From positions 1,426,225-1,490,224 of the forward strand of contig NZ_KI421500.1 in assembly GCF_000473145.1 (NCBI RefSeq): 64,000 nucleotides of DNA, in the 5' to 3' direction. The stretch's first letter is position 1. The number at the start of each line of letters is the position of its first letter. The position numbers and the translations under genes are program-made. The notes under the pieces are model-generated. The model had not been told where the DNA came from. It saw only the letters and a program-made list of their open reading frames with translations, and searched no databases. This DNA comes from Leisingera daeponensis DSM 23529 (GTDB lineage: Bacteria > Pseudomonadota > Alphaproteobacteria > Rhodobacterales > Rhodobacteraceae). Below, piece by piece: positions 9,124-16,268 of the stretch.

Positions 9124-9161
9124 GCCACCGGTCGCAGCCTACCCGGTCACCAAAACAAGGG
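9124..9161 (+). promoter_or_regulatory. Candidate preQ1-I riboswitch in the queC leader
   Basis: ACCGG (9127-9131), loop GTCGCAGCCTAC-type sequence, CCGGT (9143-9147) and the A-rich tail CACCAAAACAAGG end eight bases before the queC ATG. The small stem, UCGCAGC-like loop and AAAACAAGG tail reproduce the preQ1-I class layout, in which the tail pairs back into the loop. Here the tail holds the queC ribosome-binding site (AAGGG), so ligand binding could block translation. Position before a queuosine operon supports the call. Not confirmed by covariance search. Confidence 0.68.
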
Positions 9162-9168
9162 TTCAAAA

Positions 9169-9870
9169 ATGAAGACTATCGTTATCTGCTCGGGCGGGCT
9201 GGATTCCGTTTCGCTTGCTCATATGGTCGCTGAGGAGCATCAGCTGACCCGTCTTGTCTCCTTCGATTACGGCCAGCGCCACAGAAAGGAACTCGACTAT
9301 GCCGCCGCCGCCGCCAAACGGCTGGGCGTGCCGCATGACATCATCGACATGAGGGGCATCGGCGCCGCGCTTTCTGGGTCGGCCCTGACCGATGACATCG
9401 ACGTGCCGGACGGCCACTACGCCGAAGAGACCATGAAGGTCACCGTGGTGCCGAACCGGAATGCGATCATGCTGACCATTGCCTATGGCATTGCCGCTGC
9501 CAACGGCGATGACGCCGTGGCAACGGCCGTGCATGGCGGCGACCATTTCATCTACCCGGACTGCCGCCCGGCCTTCACCGAGGCGTTTGACGCCATGCAG
9601 CGCGCGGCGCTGGACGGTTATGCGGACGTTCGCCTTTACACCCCGTTTGTCCACCGCACCAAGGGCGACATCGTCACCGCAGGCGCCAAACATAACACCC
9701 CCTTTGCCGAGACCTGGTCCTGCTACAAGGGCGGTGAGAAGCACTGCGGGCGTTGCGGGACCTGCGTGGAACGGCGCGAAGCCTTCCATCTGGCGGGGGT
9801 CGAGGATCCGACGGACTATGCCGACCCGGACTTCTGGAAAGCGGCAATCGCCGCCAAGGACGGTGCCTGA
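9169..9870 (+). CDS. queC: 7-cyano-7-deazaguanine (preQ0) synthase QueC
   Basis: QueC converts 7-carboxy-7-deazaguanine to preQ0 using ammonia and ATP. The 233-residue protein opens with the PP-loop SGGLDSVSLA (residues 8-17), has SFDYGQRHRKEL and VVPNRNAIML, and ends with the zinc site CYKGGEKHCGRCGTC (C-x8-C-x2-C-x2-C). First gene of queC-queD-queE-queF; its stop overlaps the queD start by one base. The leader has a preQ1-I-like element. Confidence 0.97.
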   Translation: MKTIVICSGGLDSVSLAHMVAEEHQLTRLVSFDYGQRHRKELDYAAAAAKRLGVPHDIIDMRGIGAALSGSALTDDIDVPDGHYAEETMKVTVVPNRNAIMLTIAYGIAAANGDDAVATAVHGGDHFIYPDCRPAFTEAFDAMQRAALDGYADVRLYTPFVHRTKGDIVTAGAKHNTPFAETWSCYKGGEKHCGRCGTCVERREAFHLAGVEDPTDYADPDFWKAAIAAKDGA

Positions 9871-10223
9871 TGTTCCGGATCACCAAGGAGTTTCACTTCT
9901 CCGCCTCGCACCAGCTGACCCACCTGCCGCCGGACCATCAATGCGCCCGGCTGCACGGCCACAACTATGTCGTGGTGGTGGAGCTGGCGGCGAAGGAGCT
10001 GAACAGCGACGGCTTCGTGCGCGACTATCACGAGCTGAAACCGCTGAAGGACTACATCGACGGAACCTTCGACCACCGGCATCTGAACGATGTGCTGGAC
10101 GTCTATTCGACGGCGGAAAACATGGCGAAGCATTTCTATGACTGGTGCCATGCACGCTGGCCGGAGGTTGCTGCGGTGAAGGTTTCGGAGACGCCCAAGA
10201 CCTGGGCGGAATACCGGCCATGA
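9870..10223 (+). CDS. queD: 6-carboxytetrahydropterin synthase QueD
   Basis: QueD turns 7,8-dihydroneopterin triphosphate into 6-carboxy-tetrahydropterin, the second step of 7-deazaguanine synthesis. The 117-residue protein has the zinc histidines in FHFSASHQL and [10 protein letters not shown], the catalytic Cys in HQCARLHGH, and FDHRHLNDV. The upstream frame is open for 39 codons, but the ATG overlapping the queC stop (TGATG) gives the family start [12 protein letters not shown]. Confidence 0.96.
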   Translation: MFRITKEFHFSASHQLTHLPPDHQCARLHGHNYVVVVELAAKELNSDGFVRDYHELKPLKDYIDGTFDHRHLNDVLDVYSTAENMAKHFYDWCHARWPEVAAVKVSETPKTWAEYRP

Positions 10224-10930
10224 CAGCATTGCGCATCGCGGAAATCTTCGGCCCCACGATCCAGGGCGAGGGCGCCCTGATCGGGGAACCCACAGTCTTT
10301 GTGCGCGCCGGCGGCTGCGATTACCGCTGCTCCTGGTGCGACTCGATGCACGCGGTCGACAGCGCCCGCCGGCATGACTGGGCGGTGATGACTCCCGAGG
10401 ACGTCATGGCAGAGGTGCGCCGCCTGTCCGCAGGCAAGCCGCTGACCGTCTCGATCTCCGGCGGCAACCCGGCGATCCAGGACTTTGCGCCGGTGATCGC
10501 GATCGGCAAGGAGGAAGGCTACCGCTTCGCCTGCGAGACCCAGGGGTCAGTGTCTCAACCCTGGTTTGCGGATTTGGATACGCTGGTGCTGAGCCCCAAA
10601 CCGCCGTCGAGCGGCGAAAAGACCGATTGGCACAAGTTCACCCGCTGCCTGCATCAGGCCAAGGGCTGCGGCCAGGCTGTGATGAAGATCGTGGTGTTTG
10701 ACGACACCGATTACGCCTGGGCCAAGGCGGCGGCAGAGCGTCACCCGGAGCTGCCGCTGTACCTGCAGCCCGGCAACCCGGAGGTCGACCCGGAACAGCC
10801 CGTCGATCTGAACCAGGCCACGGACCGCCTGCTGTGGCTGATTGAAAAAGTGACCGGCGACGGCTGGTTCACCCCCCGCGTCCTGCCCCAGCTGCATGTG
10901 CTGGTCTGGGGCAACAAACGCGGCGTCTGA
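10220..10930 (+). CDS. queE: 7-carboxy-7-deazaguanine synthase QueE (radical SAM)
   Basis: QueE rearranges 6-carboxytetrahydropterin to 7-carboxy-7-deazaguanine by radical SAM chemistry. The 236-residue protein has [11 protein letters not shown] at the N-terminus, the cluster motif [10 protein letters not shown] (C-x3-C-x2-C) and SISGGNPA. The start at 10220 overlaps the queD stop by four bases (ATGA). The frame extends upstream, but that part lies in queD. Confidence 0.96.
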   Translation: MTALRIAEIFGPTIQGEGALIGEPTVFVRAGGCDYRCSWCDSMHAVDSARRHDWAVMTPEDVMAEVRRLSAGKPLTVSISGGNPAIQDFAPVIAIGKEEGYRFACETQGSVSQPWFADLDTLVLSPKPPSSGEKTDWHKFTRCLHQAKGCGQAVMKIVVFDDTDYAWAKAAAERHPELPLYLQPGNPEVDPEQPVDLNQATDRLLWLIEKVTGDGWFTPRVLPQLHVLVWGNKRGV

Positions 10931-10946
10931 CGACAAGGAACCTGAT

Positions 10947-11411
10947 ATGTCTGACAGCATCTACAGCAACCTGAAACAGCTGGGCGGCGACACCATCGTG
11001 CCGCAAAGCCCGGAAGAGGCGGAACTGGAGCGGGTGCAGAACCCGCAGGCCGATGTGGCCTACAACGTGCGCTTTACCGCGCCGGAGTTCACCTCGCTCT
11101 GCCCGATGACCGGGCAGCCGGATTTTGCCCATCTGGTGATCGACTATGTGCCGGGCGAATGGCTGGTCGAAAGCAAATCGCTGAAACTGTTCCTCACCTC
11201 TTTCCGCAACCACGGCGCCTTTCACGAGGATTGCACTGTCTCCATCGCCCGCCGCCTGGCGGATTTCCTGGAGCCGAAATGGCTGCGTATCGGCGGCTAC
11301 TGGTATCCGCGCGGCGGCATCCCGATTGATGTGTTCTGGCAGACCGGCCCGATGCCTGAAGGCGTCTGGATCCCCGACCAGGGCGTGCCGCCCTACCGCG
11401 GCCGCGGCTGA
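10947..11411 (+). CDS. queF: NADPH-dependent preQ0 reductase QueF
   Basis: QueF reduces the nitrile of preQ0 to preQ1, which is then inserted into tRNA. This 154-residue protein is the short unimodular type. It has the nucleophilic Cys in [12 protein letters not shown] and the NADPH-binding motif [20 protein letters not shown]. The ATG at 10947 follows AAGGAA. It closes the que operon and is followed by a strong terminator. The folE and tgt steps are not in the window. Confidence 0.96.
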   Translation: MSDSIYSNLKQLGGDTIVPQSPEEAELERVQNPQADVAYNVRFTAPEFTSLCPMTGQPDFAHLVIDYVPGEWLVESKSLKLFLTSFRNHGAFHEDCTVSIARRLADFLEPKWLRIGGYWYPRGGIPIDVFWQTGPMPEGVWIPDQGVPPYRGRG

Positions 11412-11434
11412 ACCGGTATTGCAGCAGACATGAG

Positions 11435-11470
11435 AACGGCCCGGGACCTGGTGGTTCCCGGGCCGTTTTT
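11435..11470 (+). terminator. Rho-independent terminator of the que operon
   Basis: ACGGCCCGGGA, a loop, then TCCCGGGCCGT followed by TTTTT; begins 24 bases after the queF stop. Confidence 0.92.
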
Positions 11471-11623
11471 ATTGTGCCCGGCGGTGCATCTTGCGCGCCG
11501 TCTCCGCCGCGGCGAAGGCCCGTGCGGGAACCGGTTTTCCTGCCAAGCGTTACGCTTCCAATGCCGCAGGCGGCCTGGTCCCTGCGGCCAACAGCACGGC
11601 AACTGCGCAAAGGAGGGGAAACG

Positions 11624-12544
11624 ATGGCAACGGATTACACGCAAGGGGACAGGATTGTCCGGCATTCGCCCTCAGGCGGCGGCAACAGCCCCGATGTCTG
11701 GGGCCTCTATGAACCGGAAAGCGGATCGGTCCAGTATATTTGCGCCGATCCGTCGACCCGCAAGGCGGCGCTGATTGACGTGGTCTGGGACTTTGCCCCG
11801 AAAAGCGCCAGTACCGCGCAGGACAGCATTGACCACGTGATGCGGGTGGTCGAACAGGAAGGCCTGACGCCCGCCTGGATCCTGGACACCCACCCGCACG
11901 CCGACCACTTCATGGCCTCCGCCCGGCTGAAAGAGCGCACGGGCGCGCCTACGGCGATCGGCGAAAAGGTGCGCGAAATTGCGGAGCTTTGGCGCGGCTA
12001 CTACCACATGCCGGAGGCATTTGATCCCAGCCGCGACTTTGACCGGCTGCTGGCGGATGGCGACACAATCGAGCTGGGCGGCCTTCAGATCCGGGTAATG
12101 CTGTCGCCCGGTCACACACTGGGTTCAGTCAGTTATGTCTGCGGCGATGCGGCCTTTGTCCATGACACGCTGATGCACGCTGACACCGGGACCGCGCGTG
12201 CGGACTTTCCCGGCGGTTCCGCCGGGGAGCTGTGGCAGTCCATCCAGGAGATACTCTCCCTGCCGGAGGACACCCGCCTGTTCGTCGGCCACGATTACGG
12301 CACCGATGACCGGGACACCCCCGCGTGGGAGGCCACGGTGGCAGAGCATCTGGCGCGCAACCCGCATGTGAAAGCCGGGACCCGCAAGGAAGACTGGATC
12401 AAGCAGCGCACCGAGCGGGACGAAACCCTCTCCCTGCCGGACCGGATGCTGGCCGCCCTGCAGGTGAACCTGCGCGGCGGCCGTCTGGGCGCGACGGAAA
12501 GCGACGGCAACCATTACCTGAAAATCCCTGTCAACAAGTTCTGA
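11624..12544 (+). CDS. MBL-fold hydrolase, persulfide-dioxygenase-like
   Basis: The 306-residue metallo-beta-lactamase-fold protein carries the metal motif THPHADHFMAS (H-x-H-x-D-H), the second-site motifs SPGHTLGSVSY and VHDTLMHADTGTARADFPGG, and FVGHDYG. The TARADFPGG pattern and the rhodanese gene 10 bp downstream point to the ETHE1/Blh persulfide dioxygenase branch, which oxidises glutathione persulfide to sulfite. The ATG at 11624 is chosen over an upstream frame because AGGAGGGG sits a few bases before it. No BigR-type regulator is adjacent. Confidence 0.82.
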   Translation: MATDYTQGDRIVRHSPSGGGNSPDVWGLYEPESGSVQYICADPSTRKAALIDVVWDFAPKSASTAQDSIDHVMRVVEQEGLTPAWILDTHPHADHFMASARLKERTGAPTAIGEKVREIAELWRGYYHMPEAFDPSRDFDRLLADGDTIELGGLQIRVMLSPGHTLGSVSYVCGDAAFVHDTLMHADTGTARADFPGGSAGELWQSIQEILSLPEDTRLFVGHDYGTDDRDTPAWEATVAEHLARNPHVKAGTRKEDWIKQRTERDETLSLPDRMLAALQVNLRGGRLGATESDGNHYLKIPVNKF

Positions 12545-12554
12545 GGTTCGCAAA

Positions 12555-12944
12555 ATGGCACAAAGCATGAAAGAGATGGTCGAAGCCGCCAAGGCGCAGA
12601 CCAACACCGCTAACCCCCGCGAGGCGCATGAGGCGGCCGCTGCGGAGCACGTGATCCTTGACGTGCGCGAGGCCGGTGAATTGCAGCAGGACGGCTCTGT
12701 CTGCGGCAGTGTGCACATCCCCCGTGGCGTTCTGGAATCAAAGGCAGATCCGGACAGCGGCGGTGCAGAGGACGCCCTGACCAGCCGCCGGGATGACGCG
12801 AAAATCTACGTGCTGTGCGCCTCCGGCGCCCGGGCCGCGCTGGCCGCGCAGACGCTGTGCCAGATGGGGTATGACGCGGCCATCATAGAAGGCGGGCTGC
12901 AGGCCTGGAAAGACGACGGCCTTCCGGTCGAAGGCGTGTCATAG
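12555..12944 (+). CDS. Rhodanese-like sulfurtransferase
   Basis: A single-domain rhodanese of 129 residues. It has LDVREAGELQQDG, the active-site loop VLCASGARAALAAQ with catalytic Cys88, and IIEGGLQAWKDDGLPV near the end. Such proteins carry sulfane sulfur as an enzyme persulfide. It starts 10 bp after the persulfide-dioxygenase-like gene, so the two likely form one operon that moves and oxidises persulfide sulfur in the cytoplasm. Confidence 0.88.
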   Translation: MAQSMKEMVEAAKAQTNTANPREAHEAAAAEHVILDVREAGELQQDGSVCGSVHIPRGVLESKADPDSGGAEDALTSRRDDAKIYVLCASGARAALAAQTLCQMGYDAAIIEGGLQAWKDDGLPVEGVS

Positions 12945-12951
12945 ACCCTTT

Positions 12952-12975
12952 GGCACGCCCATAGGCACGCCCATA
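12952..12975. repeat. Tandem 12-bp direct repeat
   Basis: GGCACGCCCATA occurs twice head to tail just after the rhodanese stop, followed by a partial third copy (GGCACATA). It could be a replication-slippage duplication or a repeated protein-binding site. Confidence 0.6.
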
Positions 12976-13048
12976 ACGGCACATAATAGTCCGGCGCGGC
13001 GCCCTGCCCCTGCAACAGCCGCGCCGCGAGCGGGATGGCCCGCAATAA

Positions 13049-13084
13049 GCAGGTGCCTGCCGGACGCAATATTAGCTCGGCAGG
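13049..13084. repeat. Nested inverted repeats upstream of the GNAT-like gene
   Basis: GCAGG-TG-CCTGC (13049-13060) is overlapped by CCTGCCG (13056-13062) pairing with CGGCAGG (13078-13084) across 15 AT-richer bases. The gap 12945-13245 holds no gene and becomes AT-rich after 13090, so this may be the operator or promoter zone of the next gene. Regulator unknown. Confidence 0.4.
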
Positions 13085-13245
13085 ACGCCAATAGTGTTGC
13101 ATCTCATAGCTGCATTACCTTCCCTGCGGTAAAGCAGATGATTTTCCGAAATTTTATTTAAGATTTTATGCAACTTGAACTCTTTAGCGGCGCTAGAAAG
13201 TTTTTCGGGATATTCGAGTGGAAGACTTTACGACAGGGGACTTTA

Positions 13246-13932
13246 ATGAATTCGCTCGATATGGGAAAAACGCTTTCGGGATACTTGCATACGCTTTCGC
13301 AGGGCGGTCTGCAGGTCGAAATGTTCACGGATTTCGAGAAAGTGCCCGAGACCGCCGCCCTGTCAGGCCGCCAGTTCCAGATGCCGGGCTTTGCCATTGA
13401 GCGCGCCGACCACACCGAGAATTCGGCTTTCTGGCTGTTTTTGAAGGAGAATGACATCTATATCGGCGGCGCAGCAGCAATGCTGCAGGACCTGGGCCGG
13501 GAAACCCTGGCCGATTTCCTGATGCGCACCTCCCGCCATCAGTTTCCCAACCCGTCAGGCGGCGGTGTCGAGAGTGTGGCCGAGCCGCTGGCCCGCGAAG
13601 TCAGCGGGCGGCTGGCATATATAGGCGAATTGAACTTTCTGCCGGGCCGCCGCGGCAAACGCGCTGAGCGGCTGGCGCCCTTCATGCGGATATTTCAGAT
13701 TCTGGCGATCCAGAAATGGGATGTGGATTGGATCTATGCCTTCATTCCCGACCGCCACATGCAGGCGCGGCTGGATCTGGTTTACGGCTTCACCCGGGCG
13801 CTCCCGCGGGCTCAGAAATGGCGCGCCCCGGAACCGGAGGTGCGCAGCAGCACCGAATGGTTTGTCGGCTCTTCCCGGCTGGAAATGGAGCACATGCTGC
13901 AAAGCGACCTAGCCGAATTTGATATCCTGTGA
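13246..13932 (+). CDS. Unrecognised protein, GNAT-like by inspection
   Basis: I do not recognise this protein (228 residues from the ATG at 13246; a longer form from 13168 is possible). The 13246 start has AGGGG upstream, whereas 13168 has no ribosome-binding site and lies in very AT-rich promoter-like DNA. The central part reads like an acetyltransferase fold: a substrate strand, YIGELNFLPGRRGKRAERLA as a candidate acyl-CoA loop, a helix, then WIYAFIPDRHMQARLDLVYGF. The C-terminus (SSRLEMEHMLQSDLAEF) resembles the closing strand and helix. It overlaps its convergent neighbour, an HTH protein, by 24 bases. Function is not assignable. Confidence 0.6.
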   Translation: MNSLDMGKTLSGYLHTLSQGGLQVEMFTDFEKVPETAALSGRQFQMPGFAIERADHTENSAFWLFLKENDIYIGGAAAMLQDLGRETLADFLMRTSRHQFPNPSGGGVESVAEPLAREVSGRLAYIGELNFLPGRRGKRAERLAPFMRIFQILAIQKWDVDWIYAFIPDRHMQARLDLVYGFTRALPRAQKWRAPEPEVRSSTEWFVGSSRLEMEHMLQSDLAEFDIL

Positions 13933-14640
13933 GAAATTGGCCACCAGCAGCTTGCCGTCCGGCAGGTAAACCGGCGCCAGACCCCGCCGGTACTGACGGG
14001 TAAACCGGCGGCCGTTCAGCAGCTTCACGTCAAGCGAAGGATGCGTGATGACCGGCTCGCCCCGGCTGATCGCCTCGCTGTGGGCCATCACCAGATCGGC
14101 GTTCACCTTGTCGCTGAACCCGTTGAGCGTATCGCGCAGCTGGCCGCTGCTGGACACCTCAAAGCAGACCGAGGCCAAGCTGTGCGCCCCGGACCGGATC
14201 GGCTGAATGCGGTTCTTTTCCGGGTCCGGCGGATCGAACATATCCACCGCGTGCTGAAGCTGGTCGAACCCTTCCAGGCGGCCGCTGTTGGAGAACCACC
14301 AGTCCAGAAAATCCTGCAGCGAGACATCGCAGCCGCTGTACTGGCGGTTGCGGGTGACCGCCTGCATCTGTGCATTGAGAATCTCGAACGCCCTGCTGCC
14401 CGGCGCATCCGCCTGGCGCTCCGGCAGCAGCTCCAGTCCGGCGTTACCGGACGAAAAATAGCTGAAGGACACCCCCAACCCGCGCGACAGCGCATCCAGC
14501 ATGCTCCAGCCGATCTCGCGCTCATTCTTAAGCGCACTGTTAAACGTGCCGTAAGGAATGCCGCATTTCAGCGCGGCCTGCCGGTTGGACAGATTCATAT
14601 CCGCAAGCAAAGCGGAGATTTTCTGATGGATCAGCGCCAT
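13909..14640 (-). CDS. Helix-turn-helix protein with unrecognised C-terminal domain
   Basis: A 243-residue protein from the ATG at 14640 (longer starts exist at 14679 and 14703). Residues 1-65 form an XRE/Cro-like HTH: KISALLADMNLSNRQAALKCGIPYGTFNSALKNEREIGWSMLDALSRGLGVSFSYF shows the pattern. The C-terminal 150 residues (DFLDWWFSNSGRLEGFD, RQYRRGLAPVYLPDGKLLVANFS) look like a sensory or PAS-like fold but match no family I can name. An 11-bp palindrome CACAT-T-ATGTG (14656-14666) lies just upstream. Converges with the GNAT-like gene. Confidence 0.62.
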   Translation of the reverse strand: MALIHQKISALLADMNLSNRQAALKCGIPYGTFNSALKNEREIGWSMLDALSRGLGVSFSYFSSGNAGLELLPERQADAPGSRAFEILNAQMQAVTRNRQYSGCDVSLQDFLDWWFSNSGRLEGFDQLQHAVDMFDPPDPEKNRIQPIRSGAHSLASVCFEVSSSGQLRDTLNGFSDKVNADLVMAHSEAISRGEPVITHPSLDVKLLNGRRFTRQYRRGLAPVYLPDGKLLVANFSQDIKFG

Positions 14641-14804
14641 ATGCCTAAGATCTTTCACATTATGTGCGACATCTTGCATAATACTACCGCTACAGCAATG
14701 CAATCTTTACGTGATCGCGCCAACTCCCATTAGCATGGGAACGGCAGGCCAGGCGATGCCGGGTCGGGACGGTTGTGTCAGGGGGGATGCGGCAAGGGAG
14801 CCGG

Positions 14805-14890
14805 TGGTGCGGACGGCGGGACTCGAACCCGCACGGCCAAAAGGCCAGGAGATTTTAAGTCTCCGGTGTCTACCATTCCACCACGTCCGC
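14805..14890 (-). tRNA. tRNA-Leu (UAA anticodon)
   Basis: Read on the minus strand, GCGGACG at the 5' end pairs with CGTCCGC before an encoded ACCA tail. The molecule has TGGTGGAATGGTAGACAC as the D arm, the anticodon stem-loop GGAGACTTAAAATCTCC with TAA at the anticodon, a long variable arm (GGCC-TTTT-GGCC) and GGTTCGAGTCC as the T arm. The long variable arm and anticodon identify a class II leucine tRNA. CCA is encoded. Confidence 0.96.
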
Positions 14891-14998
14891 AGGCGGCACC
14901 GCCGGGCGGCGCCACAGCAGCAGGTCTAGCCTCCTGATTTCTGACGGACAATCGGTTTTCGGCGTTTGCCTGGAAATTTCTCGGTTGTGCGCGCGCTG

Positions 14999-15604
14999 CT
15001 ACAGTTCCACATCCCCTGCCCCCGGCGGTGCCAGCGGCCCGCCCGGATCGGCCAGATGACGCTCCGGCAGCCACGGGTTCAGCGCCAGCGCTTCTGCCAG
15101 CGCAACCCGCGCCTCCTCCAGCCGGGACAGGCCGTAGAGCGACAGCGCCCGCCCGCTCATCGCCGCAATATGGCGCGGCGACAGCTCCAGCGCCCGGTCC
15201 AGATCCCGCAGCGCGGCGGCAAAATCGCGGCGCAGGTAATGCACAAAAGCGCGCTGGTTGTAGCCCTCGGCGTATTCCGGGCAATAGGCGATCAGCTGAT
15301 CGAAATCCTCCAGCGCGCCGAGGAAATCAAACGACGAGCGCCGGGTCATGCCGCGGTTCAGGATCTCCTGCGCGCGCTCATCCGGGGCATCGGCCCAGAA
15401 CTCCCACATCCGGTTGGCGATCTCGCGTGCCTGCGCCTCGCTGCCGGCCTGCTGGACCTCGCTCAGAAGCCCTTCGAGCGGCGTGCTGTGGTCAGGTGCA
15501 GAGGGGCAGCCGGCAGCGGCGGCCTGCACTGCCAGCAGCAGGGCAGCCGCCCCCGGAAGACAACTGGCGGGGCGCCGCGGGGGGCGGAACACAAAGCTAA
15601 ACAT
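14999..15604 (-). CDS. Exported TPR-repeat protein
   Basis: A 201-residue protein with a basic, hydrophobic N-terminus (RPPRRPASCLPGAAALLLAVQAAAAGC) that reads as a signal peptide. The Cys at the end is only a weak lipobox, so lipoprotein status is unsure. From about residue 75 it has TPR-like helices, clearest in LGALEDFDQLIAYCPEYAEGYNQRA, DFAAALRDLDRALELSPRHIAA and LSRLEEARVALAEALALNPW. It probably acts as a periplasmic scaffold. It lies between the tRNA and the Lrp gene, all on the minus strand. Confidence 0.75.
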   Translation of the reverse strand: MFSFVFRPPRRPASCLPGAAALLLAVQAAAAGCPSAPDHSTPLEGLLSEVQQAGSEAQAREIANRMWEFWADAPDERAQEILNRGMTRRSSFDFLGALEDFDQLIAYCPEYAEGYNQRAFVHYLRRDFAAALRDLDRALELSPRHIAAMSGRALSLYGLSRLEEARVALAEALALNPWLPERHLADPGGPLAPPGAGDVEL

Positions 15605-15671
15605 GCCCCCAATGCTGGCACATTTGCGGTTTCGATCAAGTCACCTGTGCGCGCGCAGCTTCCGCGACCCC

Positions 15672-16142
15672 CTAAAGCGGCCCCAGCGCGCCGTCTTCCT
15701 TCACCGCCTCCATCGCCACATAGGTGGAGGTCGAGGAGACATGCGGCAGCGAGGAGATCTTCTCCCCCAGCACCGCCCGGTAATCGGTCATAGAGCGGGT
15801 GCGCACCTTCAGCAGATAGTCGAAATGCGAGGCCATCATATAGGCCTGTTCCACCTCCGGCAGCTTGGACACCGCAGCATTGAACTTGGCCAGCGCCGCC
15901 TGCCGGGTATCGTCCAGCTTCACCTCGACAAAGGCCACGTGGTCCAGCCCCAGCCGGATCGGGTCCACCAGGGCGCGGTAGCCGGTGATGATGCCCTCCG
16001 TCTCCAGCCGTTTGAGCCGGGTTTGGGTCGGGGTTTTCGACAATCCGATCCGGCGCGCCAGATCGGCGACGGAGATCCGCCCGTCCTCCGCCAGCACGTT
16101 CAGAATCGCCCGGTCGAACCTGTCGATATCAGGAAAGGCCAT
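15672..16142 (-). CDS. putR: Lrp/AsnC-family regulator of proline utilisation, PutR-like
   Basis: A 156-residue Lrp/AsnC protein: N-terminal HTH (RFDRAILNVLAEDGRISVADLARRIGLSKTPTQTRLKRLE), then a RAM effector domain with the YLLKVRTRSM strand. The ATG at 16142 is preferred to 16163 because GGGGAG sits 8 bases before it. It is divergent from putA with about 125 bp between, the arrangement in which PutR activates putA in response to proline in alphaproteobacteria. The name rests on that context. Confidence 0.88.
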   Translation of the reverse strand: MAFPDIDRFDRAILNVLAEDGRISVADLARRIGLSKTPTQTRLKRLETEGIITGYRALVDPIRLGLDHVAFVEVKLDDTRQAALAKFNAAVSKLPEVEQAYMMASHFDYLLKVRTRSMTDYRAVLGEKISSLPHVSSTSTYVAMEAVKEDGALGPL

Positions 16143-16268
16143 TTGAACTGTCTCCCCGCTCATCTTTCCGGAATCCGACCTGCATGTTACACATTTTCAG
16201 GCGATTGTCCCGCCAGAAAGCGTGTATTCTTTGCAAAAGCCCTGCATGTTTTTCGTGGAGTCCCCTGC

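Noticed and set aside
14778..15284. Frame reading through the tRNA-Leu gene
   Set aside because: It overlaps a complete tRNA and the TPR gene in another frame; composition is Ala/Gly/Arg low-complexity.
15348..16268. Open upstream extension of the putA frame
   Set aside because: It is antisense to putR and the TPR gene; the PutA family N-terminus begins at the ATG at 16269.
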